DNA from: an uncultured Alphaproteobacteria bacterium
GTDB lineage: Bacteria; Pseudomonadota; Alphaproteobacteria; RUG11792
Direction: 5' to 3'
DNA length: 32,605 nucleotides
Assembly (NCBI GenBank): GCA_947367345.1
Contig: CANBDL010000008.1
Location: forward strand, 1 to 32,605
The translations under genes were made by a program, and so were the position numbers. The notes under the pieces are model-generated. The model saw only the letters and a program-made list of their open reading frames with translations, did no database searches and was not told where the DNA came from. How positions within the stretch are numbered: position 1 is the first letter of the stretch; the number at the start of each line of letters is the position of its first letter. This document shows positions 8,045 through 16,533 of the stretch, in pieces.

Positions 8045-8962
8045 ATGGTTTCAAAGATATATCTGGTTAACCCTCGCGGGTTTTGTTTTGGAGTCGAGAG
8101 GGCGATACAGGTTGCAAGACAATCAGCAATGCTTTATAAGAATGTATATGTCATAGAGGATGTCGTACATAACAGTCGTATTGCCAAAGAATTAAGCGAA
8201 GAAGGAATACATAAGGTTGCCTCGATTTCAGACGTACCAACCGATTCAACATTTATGATATCTGCGCATGGAATGTCTCCCAACATACTTAAGGACATAG
8301 ACAAGAGTATAAATGTTATCGATGGAACATGTAGCATAGTTGCGACAATACAGAAAATGATACAGAGAGATAGATCTAACGGTAAAAAAATAATATTGAT
8401 AGGTAAAAGAGATCACGCCGAGATAAGAGGCTATGTAGGTGTCGCTGACCACAAGGATGTATACGTTGTATATAGCGAGATTGACATAGAGCTCCTTCCA
8501 GATCTCAGCGACAGTCAGGTCTCCTGTTATTCTCAGACTACATTGCCTCACGATATTGTTAATAATTTATTTAAGGCTCTTCAAAACAAGATTCCTCACA
8601 TAGAAGCGAAGGATACAGAAACTCTAAATGTATGTAATGCAACGCAAAATAGGCAAAACGCTATTATAAGCGTTGTACAGTCTTACTCTATAGATATGTG
8701 TATCGTTGCAGGGTCTGAGTCTTCCTCAAACACCTGCGCCCTGAGAGATACGGCAATTAAAAATGGTGTCCCAAACTCATTTGTTGTTGATGGCGTTAGT
8801 AATTTGTCACAAAGCATGTTTGATGGGGTAGGGGTTGTTGCAATATCAGCCGGAGCATCCTGTCCTGAGATTGTCGTACAGGAGATAGTCGAATATGTTA
8901 AAAACATGTCACCTGGTGTAATCATAGAAGAAATTGGCGACAAAGATATTTGCGCATCGTAG
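8045..8962 (+). CDS. ispH: 4-hydroxy-3-methylbut-2-enyl diphosphate reductase
   Basis: The 4Fe-4S enzyme that makes IPP and DMAPP from HMBPP, the last MEP-pathway step. The protein is 305 residues, near the family norm. The cluster ligands and active-site residues fall almost exactly at E. coli numbering: C14 (PRGFCFG), H42 (VVHN), H75 (SAHG), C96 (DGTCSIV, usually DATCP), H124 and E126 (RDHAEIRG, usually GHPEVEG), T165/T166 (SQTTLP), C197 (VCNATQNRQ) and SSSNT at 227-231. It is divergent from dxs and probably co-transcribed with rluB, which starts 34 bases downstream. Confidence 0.97.
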   Translation: MVSKIYLVNPRGFCFGVERAIQVARQSAMLYKNVYVIEDVVHNSRIAKELSEEGIHKVASISDVPTDSTFMISAHGMSPNILKDIDKSINVIDGTCSIVATIQKMIQRDRSNGKKIILIGKRDHAEIRGYVGVADHKDVYVVYSEIDIELLPDLSDSQVSCYSQTTLPHDIVNNLFKALQNKIPHIEAKDTETLNVCNATQNRQNAIISVVQSYSIDMCIVAGSESSSNTCALRDTAIKNGVPNSFVVDGVSNLSQSMFDGVGVVAISAGASCPEIVVQEIVEYVKNMSPGVIIEEIGDKDICAS

Positions 8963-8996
8963 AATAATTTTAATCTTTGCTGTTCTTATAATACAT

Positions 8997-9758
8997 ATGT
9001 CCCATGAGCTAATTCGTATTAATAAGCTTGTAGCTATGGCTGGCCTCTGTTCAAGACGAGATGCCGACAAACTAATTATAGAAAGAAAAATCTCTGTTGA
9101 TGGGATTATTGTATGTGATTTGGGCGCAAAATTCCCAGCAACATCAAAGATAAAAATTATCAATACTGGTAGCGACGATAATGTATCGTCTGTCGATGTA
9201 TCGCTTAAGGAAACGAAGGTATGGATTTACAATAAACCTTGCGGGCTTGTTGTATCTCACAGAGACGAGTTAGGAAGAAAAACAATATTCCAAGAGATTC
9301 GCAAAGATATCAAAGAAAGAGTGATTTCTGTCGGAAGATTAGATATGCAAAGCCAGGGGCTGATGATCCTCACAAACGATGGTAACTTGGCTCATGAGAT
9401 TGAGAGCAGTAAATACGATAGGGTATATAAGGTCAAAGTATTCGGCCAGATGAATAAAGATCTGGTAATGCAAAAAACAAGATCAACCATTGTTATCGAA
9501 GGCATAAAATATAACATTAAGATTCTAGATATACAACATGTTAGCGCAAGACAATCTTGGGTAAAGTGCTTACTAAATGAAGGTAAAAATCGCGAAATCA
9601 GAAGAATATTCTCTCATCTCGGATTTGTTGTTAGTAAACTCATCAGAATAAAGTATGGCCCGTACGATCTATGTGATCTCGAGCCTGGGGGAGTTAGGTT
9701 AGAGAAAATCATCAAGACTAGTAAACCCATCATCCGTCACGAACTCTCTTTTTGTTAA
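8997..9758 (+). CDS. rluB: RluB/RsuA-family rRNA pseudouridine synthase
   Basis: A 253-residue enzyme that isomerises a uridine in rRNA. The N-terminal S4 RNA-binding domain (about 5-60) has RINKLVAMAGLCSRRDADKL. The catalytic domain has GRLDMQSQGL with catalytic Asp D116 (family GRLDxxTxGL). The C-terminal RNA-contact motif is EGKNREIRRIFSHLGF. RsuA and RluB/E/F share this layout; the S4 domain and length favour RluB (23S rRNA), but RsuA is not excluded. The frame opens at 8934 inside ispH, but the ATG at 8997 matches the family start (MSHELIRINK) and avoids the overlap. Its stop overlaps the convergent gene's stop by 3 bases (TTAA). Confidence 0.9.
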   Translation: MSHELIRINKLVAMAGLCSRRDADKLIIERKISVDGIIVCDLGAKFPATSKIKIINTGSDDNVSSVDVSLKETKVWIYNKPCGLVVSHRDELGRKTIFQEIRKDIKERVISVGRLDMQSQGLMILTNDGNLAHEIESSKYDRVYKVKVFGQMNKDLVMQKTRSTIVIEGIKYNIKILDIQHVSARQSWVKCLLNEGKNREIRRIFSHLGFVVSKLIRIKYGPYDLCDLEPGGVRLEKIIKTSKPIIRHELSFC

Positions 9759-10456
9759 AGCATTTTCAATGGATTCTGTAATTGTTGTGTTAATATCTGG
9801 ATCTTTTTTCTTGTTATGATTTTGACCTTGTGAACCATAACCTGAACGGAACTTCCTTGATCTTGCAAACTCCTTGTATAATTACGATAATGTTTTACAA
9901 ATTCAAAAAATTCAACAAATATCTTGTCATTTTCACTTATTTCTGTTCCATCTATTCTTTCCAAAAATTTATCATCTGCTTGAGATGTACTTTTTAATTT
10001 GTTAAGTATGCTGTCTAAAACTGTAACTCCATAGTCCCACAAATCTGATCTGATGTTATTCAAGATTGAATCAACACATGTAGGGTTACCTTCTACAAAA
10101 TATCTCAGAATATTACTAGAAAAGAGGTGTTCTGCGCCTTGTTCACTGCAAAAACCTTTTAATACCGTGTTCTGAATGTTTTGTATACCATTTTTGTTTT
10201 TATATGCATCCAAAACTATAAACAAATCTGAAATTTCACCTGGTAATGATAATTGAAGTGATTTTACTTGAGACAGTTTATCAATAAAAGTACAAATATT
10301 GCCTTCGTTATTTTTTCCGTATTTTTTGTAAATTTCAATATCACCATCATTACTTCCATACAAATAACCACATGTACAAAAGCAAATCAGAGGAATACGT
10401 GTAAGTATGCGTTTTATTATGTTATTTCTACGATAACGCGAATCTGTATTAGTCAT
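9755..10456 (-). CDS. Secreted hypothetical protein
   Basis: A 233-residue protein with a basic N-terminus and a hydrophobic segment (about 16-32: ILTRIPLICFCTCGYLYG), typical of a signal peptide. The mature part is hydrophilic and probably mostly helical; no known domain is recognised. The frame is open to 10561, but the ATG at 10456 is preferred because it puts the signal peptide at the N-terminus and because the upstream region holds a promoter (10552-10560). The leader would be long, about 90 bases, and contains a 12-bp palindrome next to a T-run. The gene ends tail to tail with rluB, the two stops sharing TTAA. Confidence 0.6.
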   Translation of the reverse strand: MTNTDSRYRRNNIIKRILTRIPLICFCTCGYLYGSNDGDIEIYKKYGKNNEGNICTFIDKLSQVKSLQLSLPGEISDLFIVLDAYKNKNGIQNIQNTVLKGFCSEQGAEHLFSSNILRYFVEGNPTCVDSILNNIRSDLWDYGVTVLDSILNKLKSTSQADDKFLERIDGTEISENDKIFVEFFEFVKHYRNYTRSLQDQGSSVQVMVHKVKIITRKKIQILTQQLQNPLKML

Positions 10457-10497
10457 GATATTTTTCAATAACAAAAAATAAAATTTATTAAAAAAAA

Positions 10498-10509
10498 ATG
10501 TGCGCACAT
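10498..10509. repeat. Palindrome ATGTGCGCACAT in a 5' leader
   Basis: A perfect 12-bp palindrome, followed on the minus strand by a run of T, in the leader of the secreted gene at 9755-10456. As RNA it could form only a short GCGC-loop hairpin. It may be a weak attenuator or a protein-binding dyad. Confidence 0.35.
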
Positions 10510-10551
10510 CTGTGATATGTCTAGATGTATATAGGTTTTTGTGTATACTGG

Positions 10552-10560
10552 ATTGTATCA
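10552..10560 (-). promoter_or_regulatory. Extended -10 promoter of the secreted hypothetical gene
   Basis: On the minus strand this reads TGATACAAT. The -35 region is replaced by a tandem 11-bp repeat (10563-10584). The predicted start is near 10545. Confidence 0.5.
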
Positions 10561-10562
10561 AT

Positions 10563-10584
10563 AACTCATCACAAACTCATCACA
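10563..10584. repeat. Tandem 11-bp direct repeat, operator-like
   Basis: Two perfect head-to-tail copies of AACTCATCACA. The period is one helical turn and the copies cover the spacer/-35 zone of the promoter at 10552-10560. The position suggests binding sites for a regulator on one face of the DNA. Confidence 0.45.
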
Positions 10585-10682
10585 GTGACATAAATCGACA
10601 TACATTACATCATGCATCCACATATCACGTGAGTTTACATAATCCACATTATGCATGACAACCATAAAATACCGAAAGGCTT

Positions 10683-11168
10683 TTAAGATATTCTAATTTT
10701 TTCAAATTTTGTGAGAATTTTATCGTTAAAAGACTTGTGTTCTTTGTCGTTAAAATTTATGCTATCCCTGGAGTTTTTCATTACTAAGTTAAGAACAGCG
10801 TCATATAGTTCGATATACGCTATACGGCTTGCTTTTTCTATGTTTTGTTGATAAACTTTTTCTCTTTGTTCTGCAAAGTTTTCTATTGTTTTCTCGGCAT
10901 CAATTTGAATATTTTTTGCTATCTCGTTGGCATCGAGAATCTCAGAATCAAGACTATTGTTTTCCTCTTCAAGAGTATGCAAAAGCCCATCATGATATAT
11001 TTGCAGTTCAAGTTTTTTTTTGCTATAGCCATCTATATTATTTTTTATTTCTTCTATTTCTTTGTCTGTTGTAGATATAAGCGGTATAAGAAATTTTTTA
11101 TGTAGTATAACTAAAGACAATATAAGGCTTACTAGAATGTAAACGTGAGCATCATTTAAAATCATCAT
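10683..11168 (-). CDS. atpF: ATP synthase F0 subunit b
   Basis: A 161-residue peripheral-stalk subunit that links the F0 motor to F1. It has one N-terminal membrane helix (about 5-30) and then a long charged helix that would dimerise with b'. The sequence is diverged and the call leans on context: it follows the b' gene with a 1-base gap (TGA-T-ATG) at the end of an F0 block. Two adjacent ATGs (11168, 11165) are possible starts. The order b' then b is typical of alphaproteobacteria. Confidence 0.85.
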   Translation of the reverse strand: MMILNDAHVYILVSLILSLVILHKKFLIPLISTTDKEIEEIKNNIDGYSKKKLELQIYHDGLLHTLEEENNSLDSEILDANEIAKNIQIDAEKTIENFAEQREKVYQQNIEKASRIAYIELYDAVLNLVMKNSRDSINFNDKEHKSFNDKILTKFEKIRIS

Positions 11169-11169
11169 A

Positions 11170-11631
11170 TCACCATTGATTTTTAATCTTATAAACGATG
11201 GTATTTGCTAAGTCGCCTATTGTATTTTTTGTAAAATGCTCTATATTACGTATATCTTCGTATAATTTATGGCTGTACACCTTAAAATTCTCTGATGTTG
11301 CGTTATCAATCATTTGAATCTTATTTGTTATTGTGCTGGACGCGCATTCGTTGGCTTCTGAGATAATATTATTAATTTTTTCTTGTTTTGATTTTTTGAC
11401 GTCGTCTATTCTGAGCTCAAGCTCTTTGTTTGATGCAATTGCAATGTTATTTTCTTCATTCATCGTGTCGATATATGACATTCTTTTTTCTAGAATTTTG
11501 TTAACTCTTGGTATAATGATTTTCTTGAGAAACATGGTCAGTAGTACAAAACACACGATGAGCCAGAAAATCTGAGAACAATAGTGTGTTGTGTCAAACT
11601 GAGGTAATGACGACGAGCTTTCTGAAGACAT
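11170..11631 (-). CDS. atpG: ATP synthase F0 subunit b'
   Basis: A 153-residue second stalk subunit (b', AtpG/AtpF'). Residues about 8-35 include LPQFDTTHYCSQIFWLIVCF, matching the family's FD...QxFWL segment that starts the membrane helix. A coiled-coil stalk follows (about 40-140). Separate b and b' subunits occur in alphaproteobacteria and phototrophs, so this gene is a taxonomic clue. It lies between atpE (22-base gap) and atpF (1-base gap). Confidence 0.87.
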   Translation of the reverse strand: MSSESSSSLPQFDTTHYCSQIFWLIVCFVLLTMFLKKIIIPRVNKILEKRMSYIDTMNEENNIAIASNKELELRIDDVKKSKQEKINNIISEANECASSTITNKIQMIDNATSENFKVYSHKLYEDIRNIEHFTKNTIGDLANTIVYKIKNQW

Positions 11632-11653
11632 TTTAAAACCGTAAATTCAGCAT

Positions 11654-11893
11654 TTATATGGTGTATATGATCAAAAGAACAATCAACATTGCCATAAGTG
11701 CTACAGATTCTGTAAATGCGAACCCCATCATAGCTGCGGATCTTAAATCATCCTTTGCTTGAGGGTTTCTTGCAACAGACTCAACGTAGCTTGCTGAAAC
11801 TTTTCCAAGGCCAATTCCTGCACCAAAAAGAGCTAACATGCCAATTCCAGCAGCTAAAGCTTTATAAGCTAATACAACATTATCCATACTCAA
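11654..11893 (-). CDS. atpE: ATP synthase F0 subunit c
   Basis: A 79-residue proteolipid of the rotor ring. It has two membrane helices joined by the polar loop ARNPQAKDD (41-49; family RNP/RQP loop). The first helix has the glycine packing motif GAGIGLG (24-30). The second has the ion-binding Glu E62 in FTESVALMAML. No Na+-type ligand set is evident, so protons are the likely ion. TTGGAGA lies upstream of the ATG as a good ribosome binding site. It is 11 bases after atpB. Confidence 0.95.
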   Translation of the reverse strand: MSMDNVVLAYKALAAGIGMLALFGAGIGLGKVSASYVESVARNPQAKDDLRSAAMMGFAFTESVALMAMLIVLLIIYTI

Positions 11894-11904
11894 ATCTCCA
11901 ATAA

Positions 11905-12657
11905 TTAATGACCATCTTTGATTGCTTCACCTATATAAACACTGCATAACATTGTAAAAATATAAGCTTGTATGTAACAAACAAGAAATTTCATCAAAAT
12001 CAGGGCAATGTTTATGATGATTGGGAACAATATGAAAGGCCTAAAAAATACATTTCCACAAGCAAATGATACCGCAAAACCGGCAACAATATCCAGCATT
12101 ATATGTCCAGATATCATATTGGCAAAGAGACGAACCCCCATGCTTATGGGCCTGAACATGAAAGATACCACCTCAACAATCACAAGAACGGGGGCGATCG
12201 CAACTGGAACCCCTACCGGTACAAACCTTTTGAAATACATAAATCCATGCATATACAATCCAACAAAAATAGATGTAACGAATATGGCAATTGCCATTCC
12301 AAACGTTACTGCGATTTGGCTTGTAAAACAAAAAGAATAAGGTATTAGGCCTATCAAGTTTCCAACAAATATAAAAAGAAATAACGCCAATACATACGGG
12401 AAAAACAAAATCGACTTGCTTCCAAGATCAGGCTTCAATATTGCGCCTATGAAGAAGAATAATTTCTCCACAAATAGATTATATCTGTTAGGAACAATAG
12501 ATGCGTATTTAGTCCATATATGCAATGTATAACATATTATAACGAGACTAATAACCATAAACAGTGATGAGTTTGTAAAGGATAAGTCGAAACCAAAAAC
12601 TTTGATTTTAATCAGATCCTTGACAACAAATGAAGACATTGGATTTGTTCCAGACAT
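11905..12657 (-). CDS. atpB: ATP synthase F0 subunit a
   Basis: The 250-residue stator channel subunit. The essential Arg is R176 in MGVRLFANMISGH. The last helix keeps CYIQAYIFTMLCSVYIGEA with Q230. It is the first gene of atpB-atpE-atpG-atpF. No atpI precedes it, and the F1 genes are not in the window, as expected for alphaproteobacteria, where F0 and F1 are separate. It is divergent from accD. Confidence 0.96.
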   Translation of the reverse strand: MSGTNPMSSFVVKDLIKIKVFGFDLSFTNSSLFMVISLVIICYTLHIWTKYASIVPNRYNLFVEKLFFFIGAILKPDLGSKSILFFPYVLALFLFIFVGNLIGLIPYSFCFTSQIAVTFGMAIAIFVTSIFVGLYMHGFMYFKRFVPVGVPVAIAPVLVIVEVVSFMFRPISMGVRLFANMISGHIMLDIVAGFAVSFACGNVFFRPFILFPIIINIALILMKFLVCYIQAYIFTMLCSVYIGEAIKDGH

Positions 12658-12694
12658 ATCTTTATCTTCTTTTGAGGGATTGCTCTACTCATTC

Positions 12695-12703
12695 ATTCTA
12701 ACA
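12695..12703 (-). promoter_or_regulatory. Extended -10 promoter of the F0 operon
   Basis: On the minus strand this reads TGTTAGAAT. The predicted start near 12688 gives a leader of about 30 bases before atpB. The -35 region is AT-rich without a clear match. Confidence 0.55.
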
Positions 12704-12813
12704 TATCAAAAATTAAAAAATAATTAAAATTTAAAATGTCATAACGCAAAAGATATGCGATACATGGTTTATGAATTTTGAGAATATCAACAAAAGTGTT
12801 AGAATATTCCGTG

Positions 12814-12819
12814 TATAAT
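12814..12819 (+). promoter_or_regulatory. -10 box of accD-comEC
   Basis: A consensus TATAAT 21 bases before the accD ATG; the -35 is weak. The predicted start near 12826 lies after the upstream in-frame codon at 12778 and so supports the ATG at 12841. Confidence 0.45.
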
Positions 12820-12840
12820 TGTAGATCGCTTAAGGTAGAG

Positions 12841-13683
12841 ATGAATTGGTTAAGGATGCTTACTACTCCAAAAGTAAAGGCAAAAAACTCATCAAAAAGC
12901 AAGGACAACTTATGGACAAAGTGCCCGGCGTGCGAAAACCTCATATATACAAAAGATCTTGAAGATAATTTGTTTGTTTGTTCATTGTGTGATCATCATT
13001 TCAGATTACCTGTACACATGTGGCATGATATTTTGTTTGATAACAAGGATGAAGTTGTAGTTCATCACCCAGTTAAAACCCTGGATGACCCAATAAGGTT
13101 TAAGGATGCCAAAAGATATAAAGATCGACTTCAAGACTCAAGAACTAAAACCGGCTACACTGATGCAGCTCATTATTGTCTCGGCAAGATAGACGGCAAG
13201 GATCTTGTTGTATTTATAATGAATTTTGACTTTATGGGTGGATCTATGGGTGTCTCGGTTGGAAAAACATTTGTAAATGCAACTGAGGATGCTATAAGAA
13301 ACAATGCAGGATTCATATCTATAACTGCGTCCGGTGGGGCTCGTATGCAGGAAGGTATGCTATCACTCATGCAGATGCCATCAACGATAGCGTCCATGTC
13401 GTTCTTAAAAGAAAAAAGACTTCCGTTCATTAATGTATTCACAAACCCAACTACAGGAGGTGTATTGGCGTCTTTCGCAACACTTGGAGATATACATATA
13501 TCCGAACCGAAAGCCCTGATAGGATTTGCAGGATCAAGAGTAATAGAAAGCACCATAAGACAAAAGCTGCCGGAAGGGTTCCAAAGAGCGGAGTTCCTGA
13601 TGAATCACGGTCTTATAGATGCGATATCTAGCCGCAAAGAAATGAAGAAAACGATATCAAAATATCTAAATTACCTGATGTAG
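12841..13683 (+). CDS. accD: Acetyl-CoA carboxylase carboxyltransferase subunit beta
   Basis: With AccA it moves CO2 from carboxybiotin to acetyl-CoA, making malonyl-CoA for fatty acid synthesis. The protein is 280 residues. An N-terminal zinc ribbon has C28, C31, C47 and C50 (CPAC...CSLC), matching E. coli spacing. The crotonase-fold core has SGGARMQEGMLSLMQM and NPTTGGVLASFATLGD, then EPKALIGFAGSRVI. The start MNWLRMLTTPK matches the family start; the frame opens earlier at 12778 but that lies before the predicted promoter. comEC follows after 2 bases. Confidence 0.97.
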   Translation: MNWLRMLTTPKVKAKNSSKSKDNLWTKCPACENLIYTKDLEDNLFVCSLCDHHFRLPVHMWHDILFDNKDEVVVHHPVKTLDDPIRFKDAKRYKDRLQDSRTKTGYTDAAHYCLGKIDGKDLVVFIMNFDFMGGSMGVSVGKTFVNATEDAIRNNAGFISITASGGARMQEGMLSLMQMPSTIASMSFLKEKRLPFINVFTNPTTGGVLASFATLGDIHISEPKALIGFAGSRVIESTIRQKLPEGFQRAEFLMNHGLIDAISSRKEMKKTISKYLNYLM

Positions 13684-13685
13684 TA

Positions 13686-15578
13686 ATGGATTTTCTATCG
13701 GAAGAATATGAAAGACTTCCGCTTTGGTCTGTTGTATTTTTATCTATTGGGATAATATTTGGCACAGAATTACCATTCAGCAGTTGGATAACCATAATAG
13801 ATGTTTCTGTTTATACAATAATTTTTGCACTGCTTGCCATCTATATTCATAAATACATATCCTTGTATATTGCATCTCTTGTTCTTGGTATTGTTAGTAT
13901 ACAATCTAATGGTTTTAATAAAGATTTATGCATAACAAAGAAATTTATAGATCATAAGATAAAAACAGGGCTTGTTGGCAAAATCAAATCAATTGAGCAA
14001 TCCGGACGCAAGAACATAATGCAAGTCACACTCTACGATGTTTGTGTCAAAAAATATTCATTCATCAAAAAATTAAAAATGGTGTGCAGCGCGAAGGTAT
14101 TAAATGATGCGACAATCAATGATAAAGTATATGTATACGGAGAACTTATACCATTCAATACATCAATTATATCAGGAACATTCGATGAAAAAAGATATAA
14201 TTACATACTTGGTATAGATGCAAAATGCCTAGGATTTTATTTGAAGGTTCTGGATAGAAATACAAGTAAAAATCTTCAAACAATAAGAAATACAATCAAC
14301 GGAATAATAGAATCGAAGGCATCAAGCAACACTTCTGCAATTACAAAATCACTTCTGACGGGAGACAAAAAATCAATACCAAAACGAATAAGAAGCAATT
14401 TTATTAATGCTGGTGTTGCCCATATACTAGCTATATCTGGGTTACACATGTCTATAATCGTTATGATTATTTTTACCTTCATTAGAATTGCCCTACTTTA
14501 TATCTCAAATATAAGCATATTCTCGAGAATCAACCATAATCTCTATGCAGCTATTGTTACAATATTGTCGTCTTATTTCTATCTTTGTATAGCTGACTTT
14601 CCGCAATCTGCAATAAGAGCATTTATAATGTCATCTGTTGTTTTGGTTGCTAAGGCATTTGGCCGAAATGCAATATCGATTAATAATATTATTTTTGCCG
14701 GGTTTATAACATTGGTTGTGCATCCAGCATCTTTGTTTTCCATAAGTTTTCAGCTATCGTATTTATCTGTTATTGGCATCATATCAACATATGAAATAAT
14801 ATCAAAGAAGATATACATGAGTAGTAGATTATATACATTTGTTGTATATTCAGTGATAACTAGTCTTGCAACATCAATTTTTACATTTCCAATTTCAGTA
14901 AGTACATTTAATCAACACAGTATAATATCTATTGCTAGTAATATTATTGTTATTCCTCTTGTTAGTTTATTTGTAATGCCTCTATTAATTTTATCAATAG
15001 CAACGTTTTGGTTTACAAATATCTTTGTAATTTTATACGAGGTTTCTGTAAATATTCTTTTGGCTATAACGGAACGAATGTCTGGGTTTTACTTGTCAAA
15101 TATTGCAATGAAATCTATGCATACCACCAGTTTTACAATATTTATCTTAGGATCAGCAATATTTGCTTTGTGTATTACAAAAATTAGGTTCTCAGGGGTT
15201 TTGCTGTGGGTTGCATCAATTGCAATATACTCATGTGAGAAAAACCCAGATATAATTATGTGCGGCAAAAGTGATTTGGTGGTATTTGCGAAAAACGGAG
15301 TGCTATATACCAATTCAACAAGAAAAAATTTAATACAGACTGACAACATCAGGAGATACCTTGGAATATCTGCGCCACCAAGAAAAATTCGTATGATTAC
15401 TAATCCTATACATGATACTTTGTATATCTATTTGGATAAAAAAAGAAAATCAATCGAAGGGGTGTATGCTGTACAAAAGCGAAGGCTGGAGCATCCATTA
15501 TCGACCTCAAGACTCGCAAAAATACCTTGCAACATTTACTCTGAGGAAATTAACAAAATTATCGAAGAGTATTTTTGA
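13686..15578 (+). CDS. comEC: ComEC/Rec2 DNA-uptake channel protein
   Basis: A 630-residue inner-membrane protein of the ComEC/Rec2 family, which passes single-stranded DNA across the inner membrane during natural uptake. It has an N-terminal DUF4131-like region with membrane segments and a soluble OB-like part (about 80-180). The core competence domain starts at about 220 with SLLTGDKKSIP and AGVAHILAISGLHMS; SFQLSYLSVIGI follows at about 350. There are about 10 hydrophobic segments in all. The C-terminal metallo-beta-lactamase domain of Gram-positive forms is absent, as often in alphaproteobacteria. It is 2 bases after accD, and its last 72 bases overlap the 3' end of lipB on the other strand. 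It is AT-rich compared with nrdB or leuS. Confidence 0.92.
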   Translation: MDFLSEEYERLPLWSVVFLSIGIIFGTELPFSSWITIIDVSVYTIIFALLAIYIHKYISLYIASLVLGIVSIQSNGFNKDLCITKKFIDHKIKTGLVGKIKSIEQSGRKNIMQVTLYDVCVKKYSFIKKLKMVCSAKVLNDATINDKVYVYGELIPFNTSIISGTFDEKRYNYILGIDAKCLGFYLKVLDRNTSKNLQTIRNTINGIIESKASSNTSAITKSLLTGDKKSIPKRIRSNFINAGVAHILAISGLHMSIIVMIIFTFIRIALLYISNISIFSRINHNLYAAIVTILSSYFYLCIADFPQSAIRAFIMSSVVLVAKAFGRNAISINNIIFAGFITLVVHPASLFSISFQLSYLSVIGIISTYEIISKKIYMSSRLYTFVVYSVITSLATSIFTFPISVSTFNQHSIISIASNIIVIPLVSLFVMPLLILSIATFWFTNIFVILYEVSVNILLAITERMSGFYLSNIAMKSMHTTSFTIFILGSAIFALCITKIRFSGVLLWVASIAIYSCEKNPDIIMCGKSDLVVFAKNGVLYTNSTRKNLIQTDNIRRYLGISAPPRKIRMITNPIHDTLYIYLDKKRKSIEGVYAVQKRRLEHPLSTSRLAKIPCNIYSEEINKIIEEYF

Positions 15579-16190
15579 TTTATTTTCGTCAAACTCTTGT
15601 TGTTTAACATGCGCAACCGATGTGATCTCAACGTTTTTTAATCCACATGGTATTATCTCATCAAATAGACTAAGATCGTTGCATATATTTATTGCAATGC
15701 CATACATTGTAACGCCCTTCTTAACTCTAATACCAAGGAATCCTATCTTTTTTTTGCCAACAAAGCATCCTCTATTGATATCTAGTCTTTCTGCGGTGAT
15801 TTTAAAATTGTCAAACAGGTAGTCTATCATAATCTGTTCCAAGATATATATAAATTTATCAATTGATATGGAGCTATGCAATATGTCAATTACAAAGTAT
15901 GCGACAAATTGATTTTTGGAGTGTACAGTGGTTCTACCGCCTCTATCAAGAATATAGTATTTTTTATCTAGTGCTTTTGTGTTGTTTTGTTTGATGTCAT
16001 GATATGACATGGAAGAGCGGCCAAGACAGTACGCGATATCACTTGGTTCAAAGACAATAACGCAATCATTACTTCCTGAACATACCTCCTCATGGGCAAA
16101 ATGCATCTCGAATTCTGCCAAAGCAAAAGGTACAAGCCCTAAATTTATTATTTGTGGTCTTATGAAGTTTTTTTTTAGATATGGAAACAC
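15507..16190 (-). CDS. lipB: Octanoyltransferase
   Basis: Moves octanoate from acyl carrier protein to lipoyl domains, the first step of lipoate synthesis needed by pyruvate and 2-oxoglutarate dehydrogenases. The protein is 227 residues. The conserved RGGRTTVH (H90; family RGGxxTxHGPGQ) is present but the following GPGQ is SKNQ. The catalytic Lys is K148 in KKIGFLGI and the nucleophile Cys is C182 in IIPCGL. The usual HGLALN reads YGIAIN. The start is GTG, overlapping the xseB stop by 1 base (TAGTG), so the two are probably coupled. Its 3' end overlaps comEC by 72 bases tail to tail. Confidence 0.9.
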   Translation of the reverse strand: MFPYLKKNFIRPQIINLGLVPFALAEFEMHFAHEEVCSGSNDCVIVFEPSDIAYCLGRSSMSYHDIKQNNTKALDKKYYILDRGGRTTVHSKNQFVAYFVIDILHSSISIDKFIYILEQIMIDYLFDNFKITAERLDINRGCFVGKKKIGFLGIRVKKGVTMYGIAINICNDLSLFDEIIPCGLKNVEITSVAHVKQQEFDENKSKILFDNFVNFLRVNVARYFCES

Positions 16191-16417
16191 TATTCTGATT
16201 CTTGGGAATTAATATTTTCACCTATCTTGATAATTTTCACTTTCGCATTACTAAGGAGTTTTTCGCAATGTTCTTTTAATGCGATCGACATTTCATACTG
16301 ATCAACAGCATCCTGCAATTTAATTTCATTTGATTGAAGGTTTTTCATGATTAACTTTAGGCGCTCAAGGGCATCCTCGAAAGATAAATTTTCAATATTA
16401 TCAATTTTACTTAACAT
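16190..16417 (-). CDS. xseB: Exodeoxyribonuclease VII small subunit
   Basis: A 75-residue partner of XseA in the ssDNA exonuclease. LSFEDALERLKLIMKNLQS and LQDAVDQYEMSIALKEHCEK match the XseB pattern (helical, FExAlxxLexIVxxLE... then Y..G..L...C). The ATG at 16417 gives the family N-terminus; the frame opens at 16456 but that adds an unrelated hydrophobic piece. Its stop overlaps the GTG of lipB. Confidence 0.85.
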   Translation of the reverse strand: MLSKIDNIENLSFEDALERLKLIMKNLQSNEIKLQDAVDQYEMSIALKEHCEKLLSNAKVKIIKIGENINSQESE

Positions 16418-16485
16418 AAATCTTAAAACCACTTGTTGTGAATAGATATAAGCCAAGACCAGCGTTTTTCATGGTATATCTTTGT

Positions 16486-16518
16486 AAAAAAATGCGATAC
16501 ACAATTTTATGTATCGCA
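16486..16518 (-). terminator. Intrinsic terminator of rplY
   Basis: TGCGATACA (16493-16501) and TGTATCGCA (16510-16518) form a perfect 9-bp stem with an 8-base loop. On the minus strand seven T follow (16492-16486). It begins 15 bases past the rplY stop. It is the best rho-independent terminator in the window. Confidence 0.88.
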
Positions 16519-16533
16519 AAAACAAGTTTTTAA

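Noticed and set aside
8985-8999. TATAAT at 8987-8992 just before rluB.
   Set aside because: The start it predicts falls inside the ATG at 8997. Co-transcription with ispH is simpler.
12693-12944. A minus-strand frame upstream of atpB that could have been atpI.
   Set aside because: It is antisense to accD and has neither the two-helix pattern nor the composition of AtpI. atpI appears absent here.
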